The translations under genes were made by a program, and so were the position numbers. From Plantago major (Eukaryota > Streptophyta > Magnoliopsida > Lamiales > Plantaginaceae), in the NCBI GenBank assembly GCA_026545765.1, contig CM048839.1, forward strand, positions 744,001-808,000: 64,000 nucleotides of DNA. Reading direction: 5' to 3'. The notes beneath the pieces are model-generated. The model ran no database searches and was not told the DNA's origin. It was given only the letters and a program-made list of their open reading frames with translations. Positions 12,569-25,800 of this stretch are shown here, one piece after another (positions within the stretch are counted from its first letter, which is position 1; each line of letters starts with the position of its first letter).

Positions 12569-13636
12569 ATGATGGATTCTTCGTCTACAAACTCTGTCAA
12601 TGGCTTCTACAACTTCCTTACACGAGGCATCGACGACCTCGAACGAGCTTTCGTGTCCAACAACTTCATGTCAATCCAGTTCCTGCAGAGAGTCTTGTCC
12701 ATGTTGAGGTCATTCCATTCTCAACTAACTCTCTTGGTCCAAAAGCTCCATTTGCCTGGTGGTGAGAAGTGGCTTGATGAGTATATGGATGAAAGTTCCA
12801 AACTTTGGGAAGTTTGCCATGTTCTAAAAAGTGGGATATCTAGCATGGAGAATTACTACTCTTCTGGCCTTAACATGACTTCCAATCTTGATAGTCATCC
12901 CCATTTAAGCACTCAGCTTTCCCGTCAGGTAAAGCGTAAACGAGAGCGTAAGCGTATATTGTATTAGATAAAGATCAAATTTTTTGTTTCTGATTCTTGT
13001 TTTTTAATGAAGCAGGTGATTAGAGCAATATCAGGCTGCAGAGTGGAAGCAGTGGGGCTGGAGGAGGAGAACAGGTCATTGATGGAGACGAGAATCGAAC
13101 TACTTTCGCTTAAATTCGATGAGAAAGTGTGCGTAGAATCAAAGCTGAATGGATACAATGGATTTAGGGGAGTTTTATATGCAATGAGGAATGTCAGTTC
13201 ATTGCTTTTGATGATCTTGCTGTATGGATTAGTATACTGTTGGCCAGAGAGTACAGGTTTACCAAGAAATGGATATGAAGGGTGTATGTTCTTTGGATCA
13301 TCCTTCATGATCTCAACAGCTAGGCTTCAGCAGAGAGTGGCATCTGAAATCAATCAGCTATCGGGACGTGCCGGTCATGCCGGCGTGCTTTTGTACGAGT
13401 TCAGGAGATCAAGGGCTGCCCTGGATGAGTTAAAGGAAGAGCTTGAGAGGAGATGTTCACAGGGGATGGTGGATTGGGAATCTGAAATTGGGGTAAGTGA
13501 AAGAGTGGAGAATTTGAAGGGGTGTTTCGGGGTTTTGAGGAATGGAACTGAGAATATAGTTGGCCAGCTTGATGACTTCTTTGATGAGATTGTTGAAGGC
13601 AGGAAGAAGCTCTTGGATTTCTGCAGCCATAGATAG
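12569..13636 (+). CDS. BPS1-like (BYPASS-related) protein
   Basis: Exons are 12569-12928 and 13016-13636, joined in phase 0 by a short 87-bp intron (donor CAG|GTAAAG, acceptor AAGCAG|GTG), giving 326 residues. The protein resembles the plant BPS1-like group related to BYPASS1. It has an N-terminal [18 protein letters not shown] helix, a hydrophobic stretch around residues 180-195 ([16 protein letters not shown]) that could be one membrane segment, and a helical C-terminus with LKEELERRC and [24 protein letters not shown]1 in Arabidopsis restrains a root-derived mobile signal that blocks shoot growth; the biochemical role of the family is not known and should not be assumed here. Two adjacent Met codons make the exact start uncertain by one residue. 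I am confident that this is a gene and less sure of the subgroup. Confidence 0.8.
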
Positions 13637-16602
13637 GAACTTTTCAAGAAACTAAAAAAAAAAAAAAAAAAAAAGAAAAGGAAAAAAGAAATACAAATGT
13701 AAGGAGATTAGTGGTTGGTTGATTGTAAGTTGCAACTTTTTTTTTTTTGTTAAGCTGTCAGTTTTAAACATTTCTTGTACCTTTTTTGTGGATTCTTGGT
13801 GTTTTTTAACAGCAGGTAAAAGTTGGGGGAAGGTACAGAAGCTGTTCATGTAAGAACCCAAAAGAGGAAAGTTTTGAAAAGTGGGAAAAAGTTAATGGAG
13901 TAAAGAATCTGGCTTGAGCTAACTAAGCAAATGTATTCAATGGCCACCAAAGAAAGGATTTTAATTGAGGCCCTTTAAAATTGAACAAGTAAAGATGGAA
14001 TATGACATTACTGCAGTGTAATACAGCTAGCTGTATTGCAAATAGCCAGTTTTGAGCAAGCATGAAAGAGGAATCTGATACTGTTTCTGTTTGGTTTTCC
14101 TTCAAACAGAAAACAATTCAAGAAAGAACACCAAATAGGATAGACATGGTGCAAGTCAATTCTTGATGCATTATTCGAGTTGGTTTAAGTTTTACTGCAG
14201 TGTGATTGATTGCTACTACAGTTCTTCACTTGTTCTAGTGCTAGTAGCAGACATTTAGTTGCTGTAACCACTAATTATCATTCCAGTAGTAATGGAATGA
14301 TTAAAGTTGAGGTCTTGGGACAGTAGAAGCACTGGTAGATTCCTGGGTTTTGCTTTAATGTCAAAAGCAGATACATTTTTTGCACTCTGGTGGAAGCTTT
14401 TGTCTAGTTTCACTTCCCCTTTGATAGCTACTGCTGTGATTGTGAAAGCTGGTTTCCAGGTGAAATTGCTAAACCTCTACTGTTCTATACGGTCACTATC
14501 CACGTATACTATACTTACAATCTCAACCAAGTTCCTACCGTAAGAGATGTCACATCATTTTGTCATGTAAAATCCGAATCGGTCGAACAGGCAAGTCACA
14601 CACACAAAGGCCAAGTATCTAAAGCATAAGCTAATAGCAGATAGCAGATATTGCTAATACTATATCGACGTATACTGACAGCAGATGTTGCTAATACTAT
14701 ATCGACGCATAATATACTTACAATCTCAACCAAGTTCCTACGTAAGAGATGGAACATCATTTTGTCATGTAAAATCCGAATCGATCAAACAGGTAAGTCA
14801 AACTGACAAAGGCAGAGCATCTAAAGCATAAGCTAACAGCAGACATTGCTAATACTTCATGTAGTCTCTAATAAGTCAATTTTACTGAACTTTTGTAAAC
14901 CTCAAGACATTTAAAAAAGTTTGAAATATTGCAAATGACCCCTTAGTGCCATTTTTTTCCCCAATTTGGGGGGTGCAGGATAATAGAATAGTGAAACAAT
15001 AAACTAAACAAGAAAAGAGCCCCTTTCTCCACCTTCTAACCGGATCTCATGCTTTTTGTCACTAGCCAGAAATTCATGCCTTGCCTTAAAATATATAATT
15101 ACTCAACAGTTAAAGACTAAACAAAGTCATAATCATAGAGTCAAGAAGACTTAACAAAATAATGACTGCAAATAATGTTTTTTGCTGGTGGTTATGGCAG
15201 CATATCTATGATCTAATGATCCAACAAGCCTGGTCAAGGACCATTTAAACACACAATACTTCATTTTATAAGCATTCAATCTCAATCATACCTCTGCATA
15301 TGTAAGATCTAAGCAAAAAATGGCAATCACAATTTCCATTTATAGTTATAGCTCAGAACCGGGAAAGTAAACGAAAGGTCAAAAATAACCACTTGAGAAT
15401 GCAGTAAAATTGGCTGATAAGAGTCAAGACTGAAGCATCAAAGTTAGGAACTATATTCCTCAAGAAGGTTCTCTTCAAGAACATAATTAAAAGTATATAA
15501 CACTCTGCTGGTAATAATGGTACTATGAGGTGATAAGGGACCCAGAGATGAAGGTATAGATTTTCAGTGTAGAAAAGAATAGCACCTAAACAGTGGACCT
15601 GTCTCTTAATGATTGATTGTTAGGTTCTTTCATAATTTTATTCCCTTCTAATGACTAACAATAAAGAATTTGCGTGCTTTCATACAAACAATTCAAGGAT
15701 GCTTTTAGCTTGTTAGTAACTTAGTATTATACTCATAGTAAAACTTTTGGTTCTTCTTAGGAGTGGAAAATAGACAACAGCACTTCAAAGAATCAGTTAT
15801 CACTTATTACCAGAACCAAATTTACCCAGGTGGATGAAGTGTTAAATTCCGAGAATAAGAGTATCCTGGCTCTTTTAGGTGTATTCCTTTAACATGATTG
15901 AGGTAGAAATAATCTATCTTTCCCACAGAAATTTACGGGGGATGGACGTATGTATCTAACAGTCAGTTAGGCAGAGAGTCCAGAGTGGAAGTCCTGACAG
16001 TAAAATTTCTCACTTCAGCAAGGCACAAGTCATGAAATTCATATGCCAGAACGGCATATGAGCATTTAGGCACGGCTTTAGCACATGGATGGAATTCATG
16101 CACGCCACAAGGAACAAACCATCATGGGAAAACTCGTGTGAATAACCTGACCGGGGACGTAGGTCCCATCAATTTTATTTAAAACATCAGTGTAGAAAGA
16201 ACTATTGATGTACAACACCTACTATCATTCTTTAAGAAACTCAAACTAGCAGGTAATCAATCCTTAGAGCACTGGAACTATACGATCAAAGTTACACAAA
16301 GTTCTAATGCTATCTGCACAAGGAAAAGAATAGAAGGAAAAAAGCAAATCCAAGAAAATCCGTAAAGAGACATGGATTGGACAACACTAACAAAAACTAT
16401 AACTTAAAGCCTGAACTCATGATGATAAGAATAAGAACTTGATTTCCAGAAAAAGCATGGTCATACCAAGTGAAGAGCATGAGAAACTTAAGCCTATATC
16501 TCAAACCTATAGAAACTTTTACCAAATGACAGGTGTTAATGCTCCCCTTAAGCTGGATAATATAAAAGCCACACATGCTAGTCGCGGTCCTAAGAAAAAT
16601 TA
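13637..16602. other. Intergenic, 3' flank of the BPS1-like gene
   Basis: It opens with the 3' UTR and poly-A/poly-T tracts (about 13650-13675 and 13736-13748). A ~203-bp imperfect tandem duplication lies at 14503-14860. The rest is AT-rich with no ORF of coding character on either strand. Confidence 0.55.
14503..14860. repeat. Imperfect ~203-bp tandem duplication
   Basis: Copy A starts at 14503 and copy B at 14706; both contain ATACTTACAATCTCAACCAA, GTAAGAGATG, CATTTTGTCATGTAAAATCC and CTAAAGCATAAGCTAA. A smaller repeat (AGCAGATATTGCTAATACTA) is duplicated at the junction. Confidence 0.85.
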
Positions 16603-18395
16603 GATCAAACCATAATAACTACAGTCAAGAAAACCGGCTGACAATTACATATCATTGAATTATCATCTTAAGATCATTACACACGAATGAAATGTCATTC
16701 CATTGTATGTTTCATATACGTAACAAGAATTATTTTCAATCATTAGCGCAAGTGCGCAGCTATGGTCCTGTTTGACCTTTTAACTTGTTTTAAGCCTTAC
16801 CAAACAATATGGATAAAACAGATAAGGTCAATTCATGGTAACAGTCTACACATAAATATATGATCAGCGGAACACCCAATTATCATATGAATAGCAAGCA
16901 AATTTCATCACACGTATTTTAAATCAAGAATCCATCTTTAAACGAAACCCAAATGTAGAAAACAAATGAATCAATCATTCAGCCCTATAACCGAACATAT
17001 GTTGCTCAATCACTACACAAATTGAAGAAAAGCATAACAACCAAAGCTACAAAAACAGATCAAACCATAATAACTACAGTCAAGAAAACCGGCTGACAAT
17101 TACATATCGTTGAACAATCATCTAAAGATCATTACACATGAATGAAATGTCATTCCAGGTTATGTTCCAAATAGGCAACTAGAATTCTTTTTGATCATTA
17201 GCAAAACTTAGGTCCTGTTTGACCTTTTAGTTTCTTTTAAGTCTTACCAGACAAAACGGATAAAACAGATAAGATCAATTCACTCTAACAGTCTACACAT
17301 AAATATAATCTCCGATCACCCAATGATCATATGAATAGCCAGCATATTTCATCACCGTATTTTAAATCAAGATCCCATCTTTAAACGATCCCAAATGTTG
17401 AAAACAAATAAATAAATGAACCAATCAATCCTATAACCGAACATATGTTGCTCAATCACTACACAAAGTGAAGAAAAGCATTACAACCAAAGCTACAAAA
17501 CCAGATCAAACCGTAACAACTACAGTCAAGAAACCGGCTGACAATTACATATCATTGAATAATCATCTTAAGATCATTACACACCAATGAAATGTCATTC
17601 CATTGTATGTTTCATAAAATAAACTAGAATTCTTTTCAATCATTAGCGCAACTATGGTCCTGTTTGACCTTATAGCTTCTTTTAAGCCTTACCAAACAAA
17701 ATGGATAAAACAGGCAAGTTCAATCCACACTAACAGTCTACACATAAATATGATCACCCGATCACCGATCACCCAATAATCATATGAATAGCAAGCAAAT
17801 TTCATCACTGTATTTTTAAATCAAGATTCAATCTTTAAACGAAAACCAAATGCAGAAAACAGATAAATCAATTAATCCTATAACAGAACATCTTTTGCTC
17901 AATTAGTACACAAAGTGCAGAAAAGCATTACAACCAAAGCTACAAAAACAGATCAAACCGTAATAACCACAGTCAAGAAAACTGGCTGACAATCACATAT
18001 CATTGAACAATCATCTTAAGATCATTACACACAAATGAAATGCCATTCCATTGTATGTTTCATATAGGTAACTAGAACTCTTTTCAATCATTAACGCAGC
18101 TAATGTCCTGTTTGACCTTTTAACTTCTTTTAAGCTTTACCAATCAAAACAGATAGAACAGATAAGAAGACCAATTCACACTAACAGTCTACACATAAAT
18201 ATTAGCACCGGATCACCCAATAATCATATGAATAGCAAACCGTATTTTAATTCAAGAATCCATTTTTAAACGAAACCCGAATGTAGGAAACAAATGAATC
18301 AATCATTCAATCCTATAACAGAAAATCTTTTGCTCAATCAGTACACAAGGTGAAGAAAAGCATTAACAATTTACAACCAAAACTAAAAAAATCTC
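16603..18395. repeat. Tandem array, four copies of a ~447-bp unit
   Basis: Copies begin with GATCAAACC at 16603, 17058, 17504 and 17951, so the periods are 455, 446 and 447 bp. Shared blocks include CGGCTGACAATTACATAT, GTCCTGTTTGACCTT, AACAGTCTACACATAAATAT and CATATGAATAGCAAGCAAAT. Copies differ by many substitutions and small indels, so the array is not very recent. No copy has an ORF. It lies about 130 bp from a weak minus-strand ORF. Confidence 0.92.
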
Positions 18396-18521
18396 ACAAT
18401 ATTAAAGGCTATTCAACATCACCCACAAGTCCACAATCAATGTTCAAATTTCAAACATAAAAGAATCATCATTCATCTCTACCAGATATATACATAACTA
18501 TCCATAAACAAGCGAGCCTAT

Positions 18522-18713
18522 TTACATTATTAATACATAATCAAATAGTTTATGATCATCAAGGATAAGAGTAAAAGCAGCAAAAGCATCGACAACAGCG
18601 TCTGAAGCAGCTGCAGTGAAAGTACCGAATTGGGCTTCTACGATTTTCCGACTTTGAGAAAGCTGATGAAGAGTTTTTGCCCCCCGATTGAGTCTCCATG
18701 GGAAGCTTTGCAA
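18522..18713 (-). other. Weak ORF of unknown nature near the tandem array
   Basis: One minus-strand frame reads about 60 residues with a protein-like stretch (RKIVEAQFGTFTAAASDAVV) but has no ATG at its start; it opens on TTG. An ATG in another frame (METQSGGKNSSSAFSKSENR) gives only about 46 residues with a cysteine-rich tail. Neither is recognised. It could be the first exon of an unresolved gene, a noncoding transcript or chance. Confidence 0.2.
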
Positions 18714-20283
18714 CTACTACACCGAGTGTGAAGAAATGTCAATGAAAGAAAAAACGTTCTCTTTACTTTGCCGTGTTGCAGAAAATCGCGTTTCCGAGTA
18801 GCGAGTTTATGTTGAATAGTAAGTTTGAGAAATTCGACAATTGCAAGAAGACCCTGCTTTCATTTACACCATGGTCCTTATATTTACTCCCAAATACCAA
18901 TTGGACTTTAGCCATTGTGCGAAACTGTGAATTATAATCATTCTAATCCATACTTTTCTTTTTCCCCCTTAAATTAGATTACATGTATAAGCTTAGAATG
19001 CCACCGTACAAATTTATATTCTAAGTCCAAACATACAAAAGAGACTCTAGAATGCATTTCAATTATTAAGCTCACAATATTTAATATTTTGTTCATATTT
19101 AATTAGCTAAGTGCTCAACTCACTGAAGTAAAAAATCCTACACTATCATAACACAACACAAACATTTTTCATCTCTCAGATTTCTCCCTTGCATTCTCTA
19201 CTTTTGCTTAGTACAAGTATAAACAGTTGTGGAGAAATTTATTATGCTCCTAATACCATTATAGTGTAAAACTTTGACTCTCGCCGGTGGATTTTTACTT
19301 CTATTTACATAGATTTATTCCACTTTAAAATTTTTGTTATCGTTTTTACTAATTTTACTATATATTTGGTTAGAACTTCTACGCGTCGGCACCCTACATT
19401 AATTATGCTAGATAGTCAGTCGTGCCCGTTGTACTCAAACACCCGAGCCAGAACCAGATGTGTCATGTAGGAGAGATGTCTGTGTGCTAATGTTGGAGAC
19501 TGGCTCATGAGTCCCGAGTATGCATTTCTGCTCTAAGTTTCCAACCATAACTAGTTAACTACACAAAAGCACTAAATGACTTCTTGGATCACAATAATCA
19601 GAATGGACTATTACTATGTCAATTAGTAATTCCCATTTCCCAGGACAAAACAAAGAAAAACTTGGAGACAAAATACAGAATCAAAATCTGTCTCATAGAA
19701 ACCCATGGAGAAACATAAAACTGATGTCTCATCAATGCTGACAATACTGCAAGTCTGGCTCCAGATCTTCTTGCAACAGAAGATCAGCAATTCTCTGGAA
19801 AGAGCTGTGTGTTTCGTCGATTCTTGGACTCGCATTAGAATGTTTAGCAATTTCTCCTGAGGAACAAATCAAAATGACAGAATCTATGGCAATACTCAAA
19901 AAGATCCGGGCCACATTTCTGGCTAGCACCAGAAGACATCATGGTGCTGCACACTTGAAAGTGGCAGAAAACTATACACATTCATGAACAATACACATCA
20001 ATTTTGTGTAGAACACTCGAATATTATGCGACAGCTAAAGGAAATTTCATAGGGTGTATTTTTGTTGTTTTTTTTTTTTTTACAAGGAGAAGGTTTTCTT
20101 CTGTATCTTGAAAATGACACAGTTACACTTGCGAAAACATAAGTTGAGTGTTGAATACTAGTATACTACAGCCCAGAATCCCTTAACCAAAGCCACAGAG
20201 ATCTCAACAGTATCCTCTGAGTCTCCGACATAGTTTGAATCTCGATGTATACCTAAGTCAATCCATTCATGGTGCTCACCGCC
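18714..20283. other. Intergenic, including the 3' flank of AUG2
   Basis: No firm gene lies here. The one item of note is an exon-like minus-strand ORF (about 19732-19908) close to the AUG2 stop. A poly-T tract lies near 20070-20080. Confidence 0.5.
19732..19908 (-). other. Exon-like ORF downstream of AUG2
   Basis: On the minus strand an open frame reads RNVARIFLSIAIDSVILICS and ends SPRIDETHSSFQRIADLLLQ followed by EDLEPDLQYCQH and a stop. The composition looks like real protein, but there is no ATG; an AG at GTGCTAG just upstream could be a splice acceptor. It begins about 375 bp beyond the AUG2 stop, so it might be an alternative terminal exon of AUG2, an exon of an unresolved gene, or a chance ORF in the 3' UTR. 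I do not recognise it. Confidence 0.25.
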
Positions 20284-20994
20284 TTACCATCTCAGGCTTC
20301 CAACAGCTACATCATCAAAACCTGATTCACTTCCCCCAGGAAGAGGAGTCATGTAGTTGAAATCTCTAGAAGATTTACCAACTCTTAACGTTTGAAGTTC
20401 CACAAATGATTCTCTCATGGCAGTCACAGCTTCAAAAAATCTAGTGCAAAACGACAATGCCACAGGAATCGGACGTAGCATTTCCCCCCATACACTAGGT
20501 GGTTCATTAAAGCTCTGGCTCCACTGAAAATCAGCCACAGAATCTGTCAAGACGCCATAATCACTAGCCGCCTTTACAACCAGCTCCGAAAATTGCTTTT
20601 GATACTCCACTTCCACCGGAATGCAATTCAACGAATACGGCTGCTGTAGTCGAGCTACGATACGATCCTTATTCTGAATAACATCTTTCAGTATAGCAGT
20701 GATGCGTGCCAGTGTCTCCATCTTCTTCTCCATTTCACAAACATGAGTCAAGTACCCCACATTCTTATCCTCCTTTCTCCCTTGAAGTTCAACTTCCATA
20801 TCAGCTAATTTTCTCTGCACAACAGTCAATTCTCTCAATATCCTAACGAATTCATCCGTCGAAATAACTTCTTCAGGCCGAGGAGAGGCGACTGAGAAGC
20901 CGAGATTGGCAGCAATGGAGAGAGCATCAGACATGCCACCAGCTCTTCTCTGTGGCTTCTTACCCACCCACGCCATGCCGCCTCCAACGGGCAT
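20284..20994 (-). CDS. AUG2: Augmin complex subunit 2 (AUG2, HAUS2-type)
   Basis: A single coding exon encodes 236 residues. The N-terminal [20 protein letters not shown], the central [20 protein letters not shown], and [20 protein letters not shown] match what I recall of plant AUG2. Augmin is an eight-subunit complex that binds existing microtubules and recruits gamma-tubulin to nucleate branches in the spindle, the phragmoplast and cortical arrays. Heptad-like helices (residues about 45-105) fit the coiled-coil nature of the subunit. The C-terminus after [10 protein letters not shown] is short and ends SLRW; plant AUG2 proteins may run longer here. The 5' UTR seems to contain an intron (20997-21332) with donor CAG|GTACGA and acceptor TGTGTAG just before AAATG, which supports this ATG. 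It is head-to-head with the RBM42-type gene, 1.8 kb away. Confidence 0.92.
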   Translation of the reverse strand: MPVGGGMAWVGKKPQRRAGGMSDALSIAANLGFSVASPRPEEVISTDEFVRILRELTVVQRKLADMEVELQGRKEDKNVGYLTHVCEMEKKMETLARITAILKDVIQNKDRIVARLQQPYSLNCIPVEVEYQKQFSELVVKAASDYGVLTDSVADFQWSQSFNEPPSVWGEMLRPIPVALSFCTRFFEAVTAMRESFVELQTLRVGKSSRDFNYMTPLPGGSESGFDDVAVGSLRW

Positions 20995-20996
20995 TT

Positions 20997-21332
20997 CTAC
21001 ACAGATCAGAGAAACCGATTGATCCCAATTGTATCACAGGAAAACACACAATTCTATGAATCGGAAGATAGTACATTAGTACTAGTACAATAATTAATGA
21101 ATATCAAAAGTTCAAAATCATCTCAACATTATCGGTGAAAATTCGATTGGAATTTGCAAGCTCTAAACAGTGGTAATCAACAAACACAGAATTTGATATG
21201 GAAGAACGGAATTGTACATAATAGTGTTCTATACCAGTGAAAAATCATATCATTTACCTATTACTCTTAGCTCAGATTCACTCAATCAGCCATGGAAATT
21301 ACTGTAATAGAGAGGATAACAGGTGATCGTAC
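20997..21332 (-). other. AUG2: 5' UTR intron of AUG2
   Basis: On the minus strand a donor CAG|GTACGATC pairs with a pyrimidine-rich acceptor CTGTGTAG placed two bases before the start codon. The exon upstream (GGAGCTGCTTCGTTTCTACC region) looks like a short GC-richer leader. Confidence 0.55.
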
Positions 21333-22820
21333 CTGAATTTATTCGCCGGAAGGTAGAAACGAAGCAGCTCCGGTCCGGTACGGCGGTGTTAGAATCAGCG
21401 ATCGGATAACTTCCAATTTGAAATTTCAATTTCGATGTATTTAATGCGTTTCATGTTTCGGATAATTGCATTCATGGCCCTGGTCTTGCTCAAGTTTACA
21501 AACTCAGTGACTACCCACATTTTTTTTTCTAAAAGAATATATCAAAGCTTACGAGTTACGAGTCACAGTCGATCCTTAAAATGAGAATTACAGAATTTGG
21601 TGGGTTATATCATACTTATATTCATAGCTTTGTACCCAAACTCCCTATAACAGTCTAACTCAGTCAGATGGTCTACACATACATTTTCACTACTCTAGAA
21701 AGTTGAAACTGAATCTCTAGGCTTCATTTTGGGTGAGGACATCTAGAAACTTCAATTGATCCTGACAGGTTACTTTGTTTACCTACTGTAGAAAAATGGT
21801 ATTTGGTATAATCCGATTTCAGTTTGGATGGATTGATTTGATTTCAAAAGAAAGGAGATTTCATGGCATCTAAAGTCTCGGAAAAGAGTCTGAGCTAGAA
21901 TTGGCGAAGTAGCTCGACTCTACAATCTGACAACGAGGGGTCTTTTCTTGGAAGGCCGAGTCAACAGAATACGGAGGTACTAGTGACAACGAGAAAGAGT
22001 TCAGTAAAAGGAAAAAACTAAAATCCGATTATAAACTTAAACAAACTTCTTGAACAACAATATAATTTTACAATGTTTATTACAAGGGCATTTAACACCC
22101 TGGCGCTCATGGAGGAAGGTTAGTACTTAATGAAAACATCAAACAAAAGAGGAACAAGGACATTATTTTTTAGTTGAACTTGAACATGTAATTACACAAC
22201 GTTTCCAAACAAGAAAATAAAATCTTGTGTTTTCCAGTGTAGATTGTTCGTTAGAGAGAAGAAGATAACGTTAGAGTTATTTAATCCCCGAACCAAAATT
22301 TCAATCTGAACAACAGTATATGAAGTTTTCTTCATTTCTCTCATTTTAAACATAAAGTGCTTGATTGACAAGCTACTAAAATCACCAAAACCTGGTTAAA
22401 AAATCTATTTTAACCTGGTTTTCTTGATTTTAATCGCTTGCCAAACAGCCTAAAAATATAGTAGTACTCGATTGAACCTTAAATTGAATTTTCCAAATTC
22501 AGGCAAGTATAGTTCGAGATTTGTTGATTGAACTTCTGCATATGACAAAATTAACTCAGGGTAAATATGGACGCCCGGTAAATATAGTAGTATCATTAAC
22601 CTTGTTGCGAGAAGAAGTTAAAAAACACTAGTTGTGAAAATATTAAAAGTTTCGACCCAATTAGTAAAGTAAATAACGAAAACCTTCCGGCTCTAATGAA
22701 ATTATCCCTCACCACTCACCTATTTATTTATTTGTATTTGTGATTTAAGAAGGAGATTTCATTGTAATTAAACAACAGGCAGATCATCATCATCGTCGTC
22801 TATCCCTTCTCTGAAAGTAT
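21333..22820. other. Shared 5' region between divergent AUG2 and RBM42-type genes
   Basis: About 1.5 kb with no coding ORF. It must contain both promoters. I see no clear TATA box for either gene; the leader just before 22821 is rich in CATCATCATCGTCGTC. Confidence 0.5.
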
Positions 22821-25800
22821 ATGTCTAACCATCCTTCATCTGCACCGGGCGCCACCGGATCCTCACAGTTCACCTACGCCACCACTGCTCAGCCGTCGTA
22901 TTTTCCTACACCCTTCCACCTCCAGCAAGCTCCGCCTTCTCCCGCTCCTTACGCTCCCGCCGCACCTATACCCAGCTATCCCGGTTCCTCCAATGCCTAC
23001 ACCTTGCCGCAGTATCAGCAGGTAGGTGTATTAATGTTATTTCCCAATCAATCGATCAATTTAGACGTTTTTTTTTATAAAGTTAGGGTTTTGCTTTGGA
23101 GCTCAATTTCAATTTTGCCATTGTTGCGATGTGAAATTGGGGGTTAAAGGTTCATGCAATTTGGACTTGTTTCGGTACCTCCATTGAGAAGTTTAGGATA
23201 AAGTTTGATGTTTTGTTGTTGGTGTGGGCAGGCACAGCAATTGTTTCAGAGGGATGCACAAACGATAACGCCGGAAGCACTCGAAAGTGTGAAAGCTGCA
23301 CTTGCAAGCAGTGAGGTGGAGCACAAAGCGGAGACAAAGAAGAGAGCGATTCCGCGAAAAGCTGCTGGGCAGGCATGGGAAGATCCCACTCTTGCTGAGT
23401 GGCCTGAAAGTATGGATCATTTTTACTCTATCTTCTGTTCTTGCAAGTTTGGCCGATATTGTGTTCGTAATAGCAAATAACTGCATTTTGCATTTTGTTA
23501 TGGTTATGCTCTATATAGTGCTGGGAAAATGTTATTTCCCATTCCCTTCTCCATCGGAAGTGATGGCCTGGATTTATGCTAATAGTAACTGTGTAATCTC
23601 AAGATTATCTGTTTAACTTCCGCAGCACGTTCATATCTGGACATGCATTTAAATGTGACATTTATATAATTACCATAGTCAGTAGAGCAAGTGTATACAA
23701 CAATCCAAGGAGAATTATCTTGTTGTATGCAGTCTAGGTTGTAATTCCTACAATCTCTGTACCTTTTGTGTGAAGCCATCATAGTTTTGAAGTTGCAATT
23801 AAATTTATTACCGTACTGAACTAACTAGAAGTTGCCATTTCAATGCCACTGTAGATTTGTGATTGATGGCATGCAGGTGCTTTATTATAAATTTGTAATG
23901 TTTAGTTTTTGTTATACTCTATTGGGTAAGTCTCCTGGGAGACCGTCTATAATAAAAGTAGAAAAGGACCAACAAACATTAAGTTTGTTACTGAGAACTT
24001 AGCATGTTTAGTTAAGAACATTGGTGTTTTTTTATAAACAGAAAAATCATAGACGTTTTGCATAAAAACATCAATGTTTTTCTTAACAACTTAGGTCGGT
24101 CTATTTTTAAATCAAGTATAGACGGTCTCCTACTAGACTTTGTGGATTCTATATGATTGTCTCTAGCAAAAGAGGTGTTTATGGGTTGCCCATAGCTATC
24201 CAAGCCCTGTTCTGAGCTGATTGTCAGCTGTTTTATTACTGATCATCTCAATTAGGGTCCTAATCTCAATAATCCCTTTTATTTCATTTACTGCAAGAAT
24301 TTTTTAATTCCATCATGTACTTAGTTTGGATTTGATCCTGAGGTTCCTTCAAACTGTTAATTTTCAAAACATAACCCTTTCTTCTTGCTCCCATGTGATT
24401 TTGCAGATGACTTTCGCCTTTTTTGTGGTGATCTTGGAAATGAGGTCAACGATGACGTTTTATCCAAAGCATTTTCAAGGTTTCCTACCTTTAATATGGC
24501 CAGAGTAAGTCCTATGCAAACTTGACCTGTTTTATGGTAATTGTATACGATTTTCATCGCAGTTTTATCTTTGTTTTGTGTGTATGTTGGGGTATCCTTG
24601 AGCATTTGCATACCTCCTCAGATGATATTTTGAGGTGCATGGAGCCGGTTTATCCTTGCTGTCTTTCGCGATACTTTATATAGTTATGGATGAACTTTTC
24701 TGTAAGGTACTTAATTACTGATCTAATTCGCAATTACTGCTAGGCAAGTTTAAACTCGCTTAGTGTTCTCTGAATGTCTAATTAGGAGGTTGATTTCTTC
24801 CACCGAAGATTTTTGTTACATTTGGATATTTCATTGGCACGGTCATGTGCTTTATCTGTCATCAACCCTGGATTACTTGTTCTTCTAGCTAATTGAGCAT
24901 CTGTAATCTATCATTAGGAAGTGATAATATCAACATTAAAATTGATCAAAGCCTTTTTTATTTCATCTTGGATTCTGAATAAGAACTTTAGCTTGTATTC
25001 CTTTTGTAATTCTCTGATATATATAACAAGATAAGAGTAAATGTACAACAGTGGATTTGCAAGTCTAGTGCAACTGGTTATTGTAGATAAAGGAACTTGA
25101 GAGTTGGATTATGATGTCTACCACTTGTAGCAGACACTGTACATTTTTGTGGATATATAGACGGTTTTGTTACCATAACATGGATCATAAACATGTATGC
25201 TAGTAGCACTTTCAAAGTTCAAATAAACACATGTTTAAAAGCTCCAGGTCATGAAGATTGTCTTGTATGCCCTGGATAAAATTAAAAAGACAAGTTAATA
25301 TCTTAAAGTGATCTAGTTCAGATTTATAGGATCTGAAAATTTTCTGCCATATTCTTTGCGCTGCCATAAGGTAGTTAACCACTTCCATCTAATCTATTTC
25401 TCTTTTGTTGAATTTGATCTGCGGTTCTGTACTGTGGTATTTAACTATTTATCCACTATTTGTGCTGATGTGCACTATACTACATCAGGTTATAAGGGAT
25501 AAGAGGACTGGCAAAACCAAGGGCTATGGATTTGTCAGTTTTTCCACTCCATCGGACCTTGTGGGAGCAATGAAAGAAATGAACGGTAACCATCACTCAT
25601 TGTACTTTTAGCATTTGTTCAACTGTATTATCTATTTCTTTCCAGATCATTTAAGACCCTCCACTGCTGTAAACTTAACATGGCCTGACACTGAATTTCC
25701 CCTGGTTTTATGCCTTAATATCGTGTCAAATGTTAATGAAATGAATGTTTCCTTTGTTTTCAGGGAAATATGTTGGAAATCGTCCAATTAAACTTCGTAA

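Noticed and set aside
12964-13308. 114-residue minus-strand ORF
   Set aside because: It is the antisense shadow of exon 2 of the BPS1-like gene; its residues have no family character.
16603-18395. Regular repeats considered as CRISPR-like or centromeric satellite
   Set aside because: Units are long and contiguous with no spacers, the genome is a plant, and only four copies occur.
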